64,000 nucleotides of DNA, from positions 2,459,501 through 2,523,500 of the forward strand of contig JAWNZC010000337.1 of assembly GCA_035771165.1 (NCBI GenBank), in the 5' to 3' direction. Below are positions 1-9,200 of this stretch, piece by piece. The DNA is from Paragorgia papillata (Eukaryota > Cnidaria > Anthozoa > Scleralcyonacea > Coralliidae). A program made the translations under genes and the position numbers. Numbering within the stretch: position 1 is the first letter of the stretch; each line of letters starts with the position of its first letter. The notes under the pieces are model-generated. The model saw only the letters and a program-made list of their open reading frames with translations, had not been told where the DNA came from and ran no database searches.

Positions 1-226
1 TCACCAAGTACCGCTGGCTTTAGACATCTTGTCACAGAGATGTTGGCTATTTCTTGAAGATTGGAGCGCCACTGTTCCCAATTCTTTAATTCCGCATCAT
101 CGATTGCGTCGTCCCAACCAATCCTTTTCTTGCAAAGTCCTTGTAAAATCCTCTTGGCTGTTAAGACAAATGGCTACAAATCCCAACGGATCATACACCG
201 AGCTTACGATCGAGAGAATGCCACGC

Positions 227-880
227 CTATAGTCGCTGGATTATCTTTCTCCACGACTTTGAAGCCAAATTCATCACTTTCAACATTCCATTGTACACCA
301 AGGGTGCGTTCCCACGGTTGTTGCTCTGAATCAATATTAACCACTGAGGCAGCTCTCTCTCTTTCTCATGGATTGCCTCCATCACTTCTTTACTATTGGA
401 CACCCATTTGGTAAGGTGAAACCCTCCTAATAACAGCAAATCGCTGAGTTGATGAACAAGACATTTAGCATCGACGATTGTTTGTGTCGACTTCAAACAA
501 TCATCGACGTAAAAGTTCTTCTCAACGGTCTTGATGGTTTCAGTATGAAATTTCTCGCGATTATCGTGAGCTGTCTTGAGGCAGAAATTTGTGCAACTCG
601 GTGATGACGTGGCTCCAAATATGTGAACCAGCATCTGGTGATCTTCTGGTTCTTTGGTTAAATCGTTGTTAGGCCACCACAGAAAGCGCGCAAGACATTA
701 CGATCGTCTGGACTCACTAGTACCTGATGGAACATCGCTTCAATGTCGGCCACAACAGCGATTGGCTCCTTTCTGAAACGAACTAGAACGCCTACCAGAC
801 AAGGGCGGTGGAAGGGGGGGCTAGGGGGGCTATAGCCCCCCCCCCCCAGTATTTCTGACGAGGGGGCTAAGCCCCCCAAT
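227..880 (-). pseudogene. BEL/Pao reverse transcriptase, palm part
   Basis: The minus frame at 658-879 includes VGVLVRFRKEPIAVVADIEA followed by MFHQVLVSPDDRN (the first catalytic Asp region). The frame at 227-634 includes FGATSSPSCTNFCLK and then NFYVDDCLKS, the YxDD catalytic box. A frameshift near 640 separates them. The N-terminal RT part lies at about 1385-1610, on the other side of the hAT-type insertion (800-1376). Confidence 0.8.
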
Positions 881-1376
881 ATCTTTAGGTCTAATGTTAA
901 AAATCGAACCGGTTCGCACCTGTAAAGAACGTACTGCGAAGCGTGAAATTAAAAGTAATCATTCAGAAAAGTTAAACTAAGATTTTTAATTTGCGTCAAA
1001 TTTAATTTGCTAATCTTGCAAGTTGCACTGCCAACAGTATTCAGCGAAAGATAAAATGTTATTGAAAGGTCTGGTAGGCGTAAAAATGTTTCTATATTTA
1101 TGGGACATATTCATATTGTGCGCATATACCTTAACAGTGTTAATTACTCACTCTGGAACTAGAATAATGCTTTTAAGTTTAATTATCGCTTAATATGTTA
1201 ATGACATTTTATTCTATGTTATACATTTAATTATTAATAAAATCAAAGGTCTAAAATTTCACCTAATTTTTTTAACTCTCTGAAATTTTGCCGGAAGGTC
1301 AGAATGCCACGCCCCTGTCCCACGATTTTCTTTGTGAATTAGCCCCCCCAATATAAAACATCTTCCGCCGCCAATG
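800..1376. mobile_element. hAT-type MITE with perfect 8-bp TSD, inserted in BEL/Pao RT
   Basis: A 577-bp block interrupts the RT reading. It is flanked by a perfect 8-bp direct repeat CTACCAGA (792-799 and 1377-1384). The ends are imperfect inverted repeats: CAAGGGCGGTGGAAG at the left and, read inward from the right, CATTGGCGGCGGAAG. Next to the ends lie inverted blocks of GGGGGGCTA. Eight-bp TSDs with CA...TG ends and a GGGCGG-like TIR fit hAT. It has no transposase frame. Confidence 0.85.
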
Positions 1377-1384
1377 CTACCAGA

Positions 1385-1610
1385 TTGTTCGTCAAGTCGG
1401 AACTCGAAGAAGCTGCTCATTTAAAGAAGTTCCCTTGAACTTAGCTGCACAGTCGAAAACAACGCGGACTTTTCCAGGCTTGTGAGGATGGAAAACAGCA
1501 TCGTGGGGAAGATACCAGATCGGTTTACCTTCAGGATCTAATTCATTATCAGGAACCTTTCTGGCGTAGCCTTTTGTTATGTATCCATCCACCACTTCTA
1601 TGTATTTACC
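1385..1610 (-). pseudogene. BEL/Pao reverse transcriptase, N-terminal part
   Basis: Minus strand reads [19 protein letters not shown] and then [20 protein letters not shown] with [17 protein letters not shown], the canonical start of BEL/Pao RT. After a frameshift it continues as SDLTNNLVA, directly followed by the hAT-like insertion. The reading resumes on the far side of the insertion as LVGVLVRF. Confidence 0.8.
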
Positions 1611-1782
1611 ACAAGGGCCACAAGTTTATCAGTATTTTACTGTCATGTGTTTTACCCTCGGTAAATAAAGTTGTTATGTTATGTTATGTTATGTTATGTT
1701 ATGTTATGTTATGTTATGTTATGTTATGTTATGTTATGTTATGTTATGTTATGTTATGTTATGTTATGTTATGTTATGTTAT
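1610..1782 (+). mobile_element. Truncated LINE 3' end with (TTATG)n tail
   Basis: A short insertion between the protease and RT of the BEL/Pao relic. It ends in GTAAATAAAGTTG followed by about 22 copies of a 5-bp unit (ATGTT) from about 1,672 to 1,780. An AATAAAG-type end followed by a short tandem tail matches non-LTR retrotransposons of the CR1/L2 type that end in microsatellite-like tails. Left boundary is approximate. Confidence 0.55.
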
Positions 1783-1796
1783 AAGCTGCTTGTCTT

Positions 1797-2626
1797 TTAT
1801 TTCTTCAACAAGCGAAATCGTGATTCTGCCAAGGGTCGGTTGTTTGGTAGGCATGGAGGTTTCTTACGCCACGGTAACGCCACTTGATAATGACCTCCAA
1901 TCTTGGTTGCTGTTGTTTCCATGATCTTTGGAGCTTGTTGATCTTCAACGGATATAGACGTCTTGTCGTCTACGAGAGAGTCGCCAAAATCTGTTTTCCA
2001 AAACATTTCTAGTTGTTGTTGTAAAGGATCATCTTCCAAACGTACAAAATTGACGTGGTGATCGCTGACTCCTTTGCAACTCGTAGTAGGACCAATCAAC
2101 GTCCATCCCAATGGCGACTTTATGGCATACGGCTCACCACTCTTACCATGTCTCTCCTCCATTACCCAAAATGCATCCAGGACATCCCCACTGATTAAAA
2201 TCATAACTTCACGATCATCAATAGTTGGAAGCACCAAGCCATCTAGGTGAGACCACTTCTGTAGATCTCCACTGCTTGGTATATTTCTTTCAGAAACGGG
2301 CAATTTTTCCACCGACCATACCTTGGGCATAGAAATTGTTTCTTCACCGTCCAAGTCCGTCACTTGTAGACCCACTTCTATTCCATTTCTTTCTCGCCTT
2401 TCACCATTTAGCGTCGTCAACGAAAACGTCCTTTTGAACACCCTTTAGCCTCAGTCTTTCCAACAGCCGTCTGTCGCACAATGACACGTCCGATCCACTG
2501 TCCATGCAGCAAAGCATAGGTTTTCACCGCTCGATTTTGTCTCGTTCCTCTAACAATGATCGGGACAATGCTTAGGCAAACCCTTCGCGCACTGGTTTCT
2601 GAGACGTTGCACTGAGCTGCTTTCAC
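1797..2626 (-). pseudogene. BEL/Pao aspartic protease region (Peptidase A17/DUF1758-like)
   Basis: Two overlapping minus-strand frames (2417-2626 and 1797-2441) encode a protease-like region. The piece reading CLSIVPIIVRG follows a site where the catalytic Asp would be expected, and downstream come VMILISGDVLDAFW and SPLGWTLIGPT, typical of the BEL protease-to-RT linker. A frameshift near 2,430 separates the halves. The 3' end reads RFRLLKK then a stop, just where the protein would continue into the RT before the insertion at about 1,610-1,782. Non-functional. Confidence 0.7.
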
Positions 2627-2656
2627 AGAACCTGTCTCTTCATCCTGGGTACCATC

Positions 2657-2851
2657 TTAGGTGTCTTCAGAATCCTTCGGTTGCTCTCGACATAGTGGAT
2701 GCAACAAGGTATGATGCTTCCTTCGACATTCTGGTAACTCACAGTTTCTTATCCAAACACCCTCTTGCACTAATTTGAAAGAAGTCATAAAAAAGCAACA
2801 GAAGATCTTTGACAATTCTTTCGTATCTTTCTTCGTTTTCAAGATATACAT
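2657..2851 (-). pseudogene. BEL/Pao zinc-knuckle (gag C-terminus) fragment
   Basis: A 64-codon minus-strand frame contains CELPECRRKHHTLLHPLC, the Cys/His cluster followed by KHHTLLH that is characteristic of BEL/Pao polyproteins upstream of the protease. It lies directly upstream of the protease fragment on the same strand. Confidence 0.6.
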
Positions 2852-2966
2852 ACATACATCATCTTTATTTTAATACGCTGACCTCACACAACTTATAATA
2901 TAATATAAGTTGAATTCCAGGAGGGGCGTATAAAATTATTTAAACTTACATACCTAAAAACTAACT

Positions 2967-2989
2967 AAATAACAAACAAACAAACAAAC

Positions 2990-3076
<87 letters not shown>

Positions 3077-3077
3077 T

Positions 3078-3149
<72 letters not shown>

Positions 3150-3150
3150 A
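2967..3150. repeat. (CTAA)n microsatellite, probable LINE tail
   Basis: A short (AAAC)n run passes into about 38 copies of CTAA/ACTA with one interruption (AATTAACT near 3,074). It directly abuts the 3' end of the minus-strand LINE fragment at about 3,150-3,900, so on the LINE sense strand it is a 3' (TTAG)n tail. Confidence 0.8.
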
Positions 3151-3900
3151 AGTAATGTAGCGTAATGTAAATCTGAAATATAGTCTAAAAACTATAAGCA
3201 TTAAAGCAACTGGGTCAGCATGTTTCAGCAAAAGGCAAGGTGGCAAGTCCATTCTTAAATTCATAAAGTGACGTTGCCTTTTTTGCCTCAGTTGGTAAAT
3301 TATTCCATAGCATTGAACCACTATATTTAAAGCTACACTTGAGAAAATTAGTGTTTGGCTTGGAAGTGCTAGATCAGTTTCGAGATTTCTGAGATTATAA
3401 TTTTTATTAATACCTTTAAGCTTTGTCAAACCGTCTCGCAGACACGACGCGGATTGCCCATTTAGGATTTTATAGACTAGCACGTCTAATTTTGAGGGTA
3501 TCCCATGCATTGTAAACTGTTTAGCACGTCCATCGAACGTATATCATAATTTGCTCCCGTTATGACCCTGCAGCACGGTTTTGAAGTCTTTGTAATTTAT
3601 CTTTCAGTAGCTTGCCACATGTATCCCATGAGGGTGAACAGTAATCAAAATAAGGCTGGATAAGTGTTGCAAGGGAACACATTGGGACAAAAGGTTTAAT
3701 TCTCCTTAGGGCGCCTATACCAGAACACACCTTTTTACATAAATTTTCAATATGAATATCGAAAGTAAGCCGTTCATCGATATCAACACCCAGACATTTC
3801 TGAGAGTTAACATGCGAGATAGTATTATTATCTATGGTGATAGTGCCTGGTATATCGACAGTTTTAGTTTTCAGATTATGCGCAGATCCTATAATCATGA
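3151..3900 (-). pseudogene. LINE (CR1/Jockey-type) RT C-terminus, copy 1
   Basis: Minus strand encodes the region after the RT palm: LGVDIDERLTFDIHIENLCK, then IQPYFDYCSPSWDTCGKLL and KDKLQRLQNRAA, typical of the thumb/connection region of CR1/Jockey-like LINEs. Compared with the second copy (15,224-15,961) it has lost a short segment after SLAT and about 20 bp near 3,485, causing frameshifts. It retains the 3' end (NYNLRNLETDL and beyond) followed by the (TTAG)n tail. Not functional. Confidence 0.75.
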
Positions 3901-3964
3901 AACTTGTTTGGGAACTTTGTTTGGGAGGAATGGGACCGGAGCTTATTTACAGATATTTCAGTTT

Positions 3965-4316
3965 GTTTGATATGTACATTTACATATGGTCCCTGACGTC
4001 ATGAACATTGCAAAATGTTTTCACATGTGGCAAAACCAGTTTGTTCAACGAAATATTTTGAACTGTGCACATAAAAACTCCTTGTGACTCTGAACATCTC
4101 ATGTTGAGCAACTATAAATATGTAAGTGATTTTGCTCTGTATGAAAATACTGTACCCTGCTCATGACGTCAGAGACCATCTTATTTACATATTAAACAAA
4201 TTGAATATCTTGAAAACGAAAAAAGATACGGAAATGTTGTAAAAGATCTTCTGTTACAATTTTACATGTTCTTCAAATTAGCCAAACTTAATTTTTATTG
4301 CCAATCCCCTTTAAGG
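3965..4316. mobile_element. MITE fragment, CRE-bearing foldback family (truncated)
   Basis: Sequence from the CATTTACATATGG region through CTGACGTCATGA to the terminal AATTTTTATTGCCAAT and CCTTTAAGG matches one side and the terminus of the foldback family seen whole at 26,669, 31,325 and 36,897. Here the outer left end is missing, and the element adjoins the LINE fragment. A second copy lies at about 15,975-16,870, split by another MITE. Confidence 0.6.
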
Positions 4317-4899
4317 ACCAAAAAACAACACATGACAACTATGTCTATAGTTCGCCACGAGGGTCTACAGTATAGGTTTATTAGAACGCGCGGTATATCT
4401 AATGATTATTTTTATAACGAGAAACAGAGGGAAAATATGGACGAGATTCAGGATTTCAATAAATGACGAAAAGAGAGATCTAGAAATTTTTACTATCGTG
4501 ATTCTGAGACTGAACAACGGGATACAGGATTTCTAAATAACGAAGACGTTGGTCGGGATTGTGTCAACTATAACCAAACTTGTCCAGATACAGGATAGAT
4601 AGCAAGTAACGCGATTCGGAAATTAAGAAGCCTATTGTGAACCTTCGGCCATGGCTGAACCCTGCATACTGACCTGTGTGGTAGACCCCTCTTCCAGTCC
4701 TGTTGACTAGCACTGCTTCCACTGAAATCATAAAACGCATGAAAACTACTTTTGTGACGCATGGCATCCCACACGAGATTGTTACATACAATGCATGCAT
4801 CTCAATTTACTTTCACTGAGTTTAAGTCATACCTGATACCTTTCCAGTTGTAGTATCAAACATCGTCGAGTTAAAACTTTTTTTCAGACATCGCTGAAA

Positions 4900-5020
4900 C
4901 AGGATCGCAGCGACTACTTGCATCTCAGTAATTTTGAAGAACTCACAAAGAAAAAAACAAGCATTATGCATGCGAGTTCTTTTAAATTAGATGAACGTAC
5001 TCACTGCGATCGCTGCAATC
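4900..5020. repeat. Short foldback repeat (related copies near 18,025 and 9,955)
   Basis: The left arm GATCGCAGCGACTACTTGCA and the right arm ending ACTCACTGCGATCGCTGC are inverted, with the GAACTCACA / TGCGAGTTC pair inside. The same foldback occurs in the duplicated segment (about 18,025-18,145) and in diverged form at about 9,955-10,065. Confidence 0.6.
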
Positions 5021-5578
5021 CTGCTTATGACTGGCCTCACGCGGATTCTGCAGAGATAGAGCGTTCTAACCGCGTCATAGAGAAGACAACCATGCTGACA
5101 ATGCTGCACATCTCGAAAGGAAAAACCGGAAGGAAATCCTTGATGCTTTCTTGCTAAACTCCTTACTGCTCGACCGGACAGACTCCTTGGCCGCAACATC
5201 CAAATTAAAACAAATTATGTGGCAAAGTTACTAACAGCGTCAAGTCCCTCCTGCGTCATCGATTGATAAAACACCTGAAACAGTTCTGCAGAGAGATTGT
5301 GAGAAAAAAGTAAAGATGATATTTTATAAAGACTAACGCGGCTGCGTTCGGAAAAAGGTATCAGTATCAGAAAAGCATGCGAAGCAACGAAAAGCAAGGG
5401 GTATATTACTCTCAAAAATCTCGTACACCTCGCTAAAAAACTTTAAAAATCCCGAAATCCGTGCAGAACCTACGGGCGGCGTAGAACCTCTGGGACCAAG
5501 GTATGCAGAACCCAAATATCTAACTGAAAACTGAAATCTCTGAAAATAAAAAGAGCACCGGATTATGGACAAGACTAA

Positions 5579-6203
5579 GGGCATGTTCACATGAGACGGT
5601 TATCTCGGGGGTAGGGACAACTCGGGGGCTAACTACCGAGTTATCCCAGGCTACCGAGATAACCTAGCTAGGCTAAGCTGGCGTCATGTAAACTCTTTTA
5701 ACCCAAGTTATCCTGGGCAACAGCATAATTACGCACGCGTAATTACACAAAAGCTGACCCTACCCAAGAGATAACTCGGGTGAAAGCGTTCACATGGAGG
5801 CATAGATAGTGGAAGGGGAACTGGACAGGTATGGTAATTATGCACTTATAAGGGCTAATTATACCTAACTAAAGTCGCACATGGCCACGATCAGCTATGG
5901 CTGAAATTAAACAATAGTGTAAGTTCGCACTTAAGTTCAGCAGTGTCTGATTTTAGCCTTGTGGAACCATCCGTTAAGTTGTGCAAATAGCGTTTCCGGT
6001 CTTGTAACATCGTTCCAGTTCCCCTTCTATTTATATCTATGATGAAGGTAAGGTTAACTCTGGCGCTAGGGCTACCCTATCGCTTAGACCAAGTTATCCA
6101 TATCTCCCGAGTTATCTCGGTCTCATGTCAACGGTTTACTTTGAACTAACATCGAGATATGGATAACCCTCCCCCGAGATAACTCGATCATGTGAGCATG
6201 CCC
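5579..6203. mobile_element. Harbinger-type MITE (TAA TSD)
   Basis: A 625-bp element begins GGGCATGTTCACATGA and ends TCATGTGAGCATGCCC, flanked on both sides by TAA (5576-5578, 6204-6206). Internal inverted blocks of TATCTCGGGGG/CCCCCGAGATA extend the terminal repeats. The 3-bp TAA target and GGGC ends fit PIF/Harbinger. A rearranged copy sits at about 18,650-20,060 in the second segment. Confidence 0.75.
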
Positions 6204-6206
6204 TAA

Positions 6207-7160
6207 TTATACATCTTGATAACCAGGGGTTATTTTCCATACTGATATTTAAGTACTTCCTTTCTATTGACTGTTGTGAATGGCTCGCCAGACACCAAGT
6301 TGTTGCATGTTTGTATTCTTGGTTTGCACTTGGAGGACAATCATTAGCAGCTATAATTGTATTTGGAGTATATTTTCCTCCATTTCTTTGTCTTCTAAAT
6401 CTCAAGGGATTGATTGCAACCTACCAATATTAAACAATCAATGACTCTCGTTTGGCGTAAAGTAGGGAGATAGATTGCAAAGAATAGTTTTGATAACGAA
6501 ATACTGAGGTTTCAAGCAGGACCCTTCATCAATCATCAGGGTAATGACATTTTACTCTATCTAAAACACTTCCTAAGCACTCAACCTTTTTACAATCTCG
6601 GATATGGTATTGGTGTGACGTGTAGTCGTGCATGTGTAGGGGGAAACGGAAGAGATTTTCAAGGTGCATAGATTTTGAGGGAGAGATGTATACTTGTATG
6701 TTGAAATTACAAAATAAATACATAACACCATCACCCTCGTTTTCAGGTGTTTGGTACTACCAAGGAGGCTCTGAAAGAGGATGCTGACACAATTATATGC
6801 ATGACTGCGTAGGCAGTGTTTTAGGGCTCGTTCACGAGGCTGGCTAGCCTGGTTACTCGGCTGTTTTTATGTCACGAAAATCTTATTACAACTATTTGAG
6901 AAATGCAAAATGACATAAAGAAGCAAAATTGGGTTTGTTTCTCTGTAGGTATAGCACATGGAGTATTATTATTCCTTTTTGTAGTCAAAGAAAGATTTTC
7001 ATGACATACAATTAACCCACTGGGCCCGCCCACCACTGGGCCCGCCCGCCCCTTAGATAGAACAAAGTGAAAAAGTGCAGGTGAACTGCCAAGAATATAG
7101 TTTTGATAACGAAATACTGACGTTTCGAGCAGAGTCCTTCATTAGAGTTTTCACTTTGCT
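6207..7160. other. Intergenic, unassigned dispersed-repeat DNA
   Basis: No supported gene. The stretch contains two copies of a dispersed motif of the form AACGAAATACTGAxGTTT followed by CCTTCATxA (near 6,497 and 7,106). This motif recurs near 20,293, 47,230 and 63,690. The remainder is A+T-rich sequence shared with 20,060-20,560. Confidence 0.5.
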
Positions 7161-7163
7161 TTT

Positions 7164-7408
7164 AGGCCCTTTTCACACTGTACCGGATAGCTTTTGTGCC
7201 GGCACGAAAACCATACCGGATAGGCCTTCTGTACACCAACAAAACGCCTGTTTCGGCACAATTTGTGTCGATCGCCGCTGCGATGTCGAAAGAGGTACAT
7301 CTTTTATCGAATAATTAATTGCCGTTTCGTGCCGAGTCTGTTCACACTATACCGGATAGGTTTTCGTGCCGGCACGAAAACCTATTCGGTATAGTGTGAA
7401 TAGGGCCT
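7164..7408. mobile_element. MITE with CACACTATACCGGATAG-type inverted ends
   Basis: A 245-bp element starting AGGCCCTTTTCACACTGTAC and ending in GTATAGTGTGAATAGGGCCT. The arms also share GTGCCGGCACGAAAACC. The corresponding element in copy 2 (about 20,590-21,046) contains an extra nested insertion. No coding capacity. Confidence 0.7.
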
Positions 7409-7632
7409 CAACCCAATCATCCGAGCCAGAGACTCATGATTAAAGTGCACGACATAAGCTAAGACCTAAGTGTTGATTTTACTGAGGGAGGAAAACCGCA
7501 GAACCCTGCGAAAAACCCTCGAAGCATAGGAGACCAACTAAACTCTACTCACATGAAATTCAAGTTCGAGAACGGGGTTATTCCCAGACGGTCACCCATC
7601 CAAGTACTAACCCCGTCCATGCCACCCGTGCT
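7409..7632 (-). mobile_element. 5S rRNA-related SINE, copy A (minus strand)
   Basis: On the minus strand the element starts AGCACGGGTGGCATGG. It contains a 5S-rRNA-like promoter stretch (GGTTAGTACTTGGATGGGTG followed by ACCGTCTGGGAATA), then GAACTTGAATTTCATGTGAG and a pyrimidine/purine-rich 3' body (TTTTCCTCCCTCAGTAAAATC). The same architecture recurs on the plus strand near 13,880 and 56,560. It is absent from the corresponding position in the second segment and lies just upstream of the SMase D-like gene. Confidence 0.75.
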
Positions 7633-7667
7633 TCCCTTCCCTGGTAACAAAGTATGTAAATCAATGG

Positions 7668-7676
7668 TATATCAAT
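7668..7676 (+). promoter_or_regulatory. Possible degraded TATA-like element upstream of SMase D-like gene 1
   Basis: TATATCAAT lies about 105 bp upstream of the start codon. The corresponding position in the second copy (21,584-21,592) reads TATATAAAT, a better TATA match. The assignment is speculative. Confidence 0.25.
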
Positions 7677-7773
7677 TAGTGTGCACATAATATTGTCACA
7701 TACATAACATTGGTAGTCGTCACAACGACAACTTGGGGAAAGCGGACCACTGATTCCTATTCTAGTAAAAATC

Positions 7774-8709
7774 ATGGCACGAATTACTTGGTATTCACTG
7801 TTCATGATAAGCTTGGTTACAATGGTTGATGCATCTCGACCAATATATAACATAGCACACATGGTGAACACTCGAAGCCAGATTGACCAGTGGCTTGGTT
7901 ATGGTGCAAACGCTATCGAAACTGACGTGTCATTCGATGAAGACGGCACGCCCAAATACCTCTACCACGGCATCCCTTGCGATATTGGCAGAATTTGCAC
8001 TCGATGGGACTGGATTAAAGAATATATCGAAGCTATCCGTGAACGAACAGTTCCCTCTAGTCCAAAATTTAACCGCAAATTCGTGCTCCTTATGTTCGAC
8101 GTAAAGATAACCGAGTTGAACAAACAAGTGTTGTGGCATGCTGGTGAGGAATTTGCAGATCTTGCTTTAATACCGTTATATAAGAATCGCACAAGCAAGC
8201 TGAAGGTAATGCTTAGCATTGCGGACTTAACCTTGAAAGATTTTTATAAAGGTCTACTAGCGCGTCTCAAGCTGAAAAGACCAGACATTGTAGCCAGGAT
8301 TGGTTTCGAATTAAACTCGGAAGAAAACCTTCCAGATTCACACGCCATACAGCAAGCGTTTGAGCAATTAGGGGTCCCCGCTGGGCACATTTGGTTGAGC
8401 GAAGGTGTCACCAACTGGTTTATCCCGTGGAGAAAAGAGAAAATTATAAACGAACTCAATTCTCTGATTCAATACAGAGATAGTTCAGATGGCTACGTAA
8501 GCAAAGTCTATACATGGACTGTCAATTTCCGATCCACGGCCAAAAGGTTTCTGAAGACTGGCATTGACGGGATCATCAGTAACAACCCGCGCAACGTCAA
8601 CAAGGCAATGGAGGACATCAACCGTGAACTGGGTGCTAATGATGTCGAAGAAAAGCTTCGGTTGGCAACTTTGGAAGATGATCCATTTCAACGTGTAAAG
8701 AAACATTAA
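7774..8709 (+). CDS. Sphingomyelinase D / phospholipase D-like secreted protein (SicTox-like, GDPD-like fold)
   Basis: This is a 311-residue single-exon protein of the sphingomyelinase D/PLD family best known from recluse-spider venom. In that family the enzymes cleave choline or ethanolamine headgroups from sphingo- and lysophospholipids, giving cyclic phosphates, and act outside the cell. An N-terminal hydrophobic signal (about residues 1-20) precedes the mature start. Visible active-site elements are His29 (AHMVN), the metal ligands Glu49 and Asp51 (IETDVSFD), His65 (YHGIPCD), a Cys69-Cys75 pair, Asp109 with Lys111 (MFDVK), and a C-terminal SMD-tail-like ATLEDDPF (298-305). The length is about normal for the family with its signal peptide. 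The start is chosen because the signal peptide follows it and the context has A at -3 and G at +4. There is no intron in the coding region. A broken near-identical copy lies at 21,689-22,624. The enzymatic role is inferred from conserved residues; the biological role (venom, defence or endogenous lipid metabolism) cannot be told from sequence. Confidence 0.9.
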   Translation: MARITWYSLFMISLVTMVDASRPIYNIAHMVNTRSQIDQWLGYGANAIETDVSFDEDGTPKYLYHGIPCDIGRICTRWDWIKEYIEAIRERTVPSSPKFNRKFVLLMFDVKITELNKQVLWHAGEEFADLALIPLYKNRTSKLKVMLSIADLTLKDFYKGLLARLKLKRPDIVARIGFELNSEENLPDSHAIQQAFEQLGVPAGHIWLSEGVTNWFIPWRKEKIINELNSLIQYRDSSDGYVSKVYTWTVNFRSTAKRFLKTGIDGIISNNPRNVNKAMEDINRELGANDVEEKLRLATLEDDPFQRVKKH

Positions 8710-8942
8710 CTATGACCGCCGTGCTTGTCTCTTATTGTAGTTATTACTGGTCATTAATAGTAGTGTATGGATACCCTTCATATATGGTTATATATGTGAA
8801 CACTTCTGTAGATTTTGTTATGGAATTAACTGTTTTTGTTTACTGTAGAATTTTGGTTTACCGTAGAATTCGTAAATTTATTCTTTGAATCAAGTTTTTG
8901 CATGATCTTATGTCTGCTGAACGATTTGTAGGGGTGACACAA

Positions 8943-8948
8943 AATAAA
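8943..8948 (+). terminator. Polyadenylation signal of SMase D-like gene 1
   Basis: AATAAA lies about 235 bp after the stop codon in an A+T-rich 3' flank. The same signal is conserved after the second copy near 22,845. Confidence 0.5.
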
Positions 8949-9120
8949 GTACATAAACTTCAAATGAACATTATCATTCTTTTAGAGTGTTTCTTAGTTT
9001 TAAAAGAGATGCATTAGTATATAGATATGTAACTTGAATCATCATTAACAGAATCATCCCAAGAGAAACATGAGAACATTTTTCATGATTTCTTACACTG
9101 CTAAATTCTACCGAAAAATT

Positions 9121-9200
9121 TCGGCTGACTCGAGCGGGATTTGAACTCGCACTCGGGGATATCGGTCCGCCACTCTACCTGTTGAGTTACCAAGCCGCAC
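9121..9200 (-). mobile_element. tRNA-like SINE head (pseudo-tRNA)
   Basis: On the minus strand an A-box-like TAACTCAACAGGTAGAG and a B-box-like GAGTTCAAATCCC are spaced as in a tRNA, but no acceptor-stem pairing is clear. Two diverged copies occur at 23,027-23,265, and an inverted fragment at 23,325. It is treated as a tRNA-derived repeat, not a tRNA gene. Confidence 0.55.

Larger units (their letters stand above)
1..2851 (-). mobile_element. Degenerate BEL/Pao LTR retrotransposon (internal region, minus strand)
   Basis: Reading the minus strand from high to low coordinates gives the BEL/Pao gag-pol order: a Cys/His zinc-knuckle piece (2657-2851), an aspartic-protease region (1797-2626), the start of the reverse transcriptase (about 1385-1610), the rest of the RT with a YVDD box (227-880), and the RT-connection region running off the left edge (in 1-226 a VYDPLGFVAP-like motif is readable). 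Frames are broken repeatedly and two later insertions split the RT, so the element is dead. No LTR is visible; the right end lies near 2.85 kb and the RNase H/integrase part would be left of base 1. Family assignment rests on the characteristic [20 protein letters not shown] and NFYVDDCLKS motifs. Confidence 0.85.

Noticed and set aside
1574..1924. 116-codon plus-strand frame with repeated MLCYV
   Set aside because: Translation of the (ATGTT)n microsatellite and antisense of the BEL protease.
3000..3150. Telomere-like (TTAG)n / (CTAA)n array
   Set aside because: The tetramer is not a known animal telomere repeat, it is internal, and it directly follows a LINE 3' end, so a LINE tail is the simpler explanation.
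7883..8706. Several overlapping frames on both strands within the SMase D-like gene
   Set aside because: They lack family motifs and overlap the conserved catalytic frame; shadows of the real gene.
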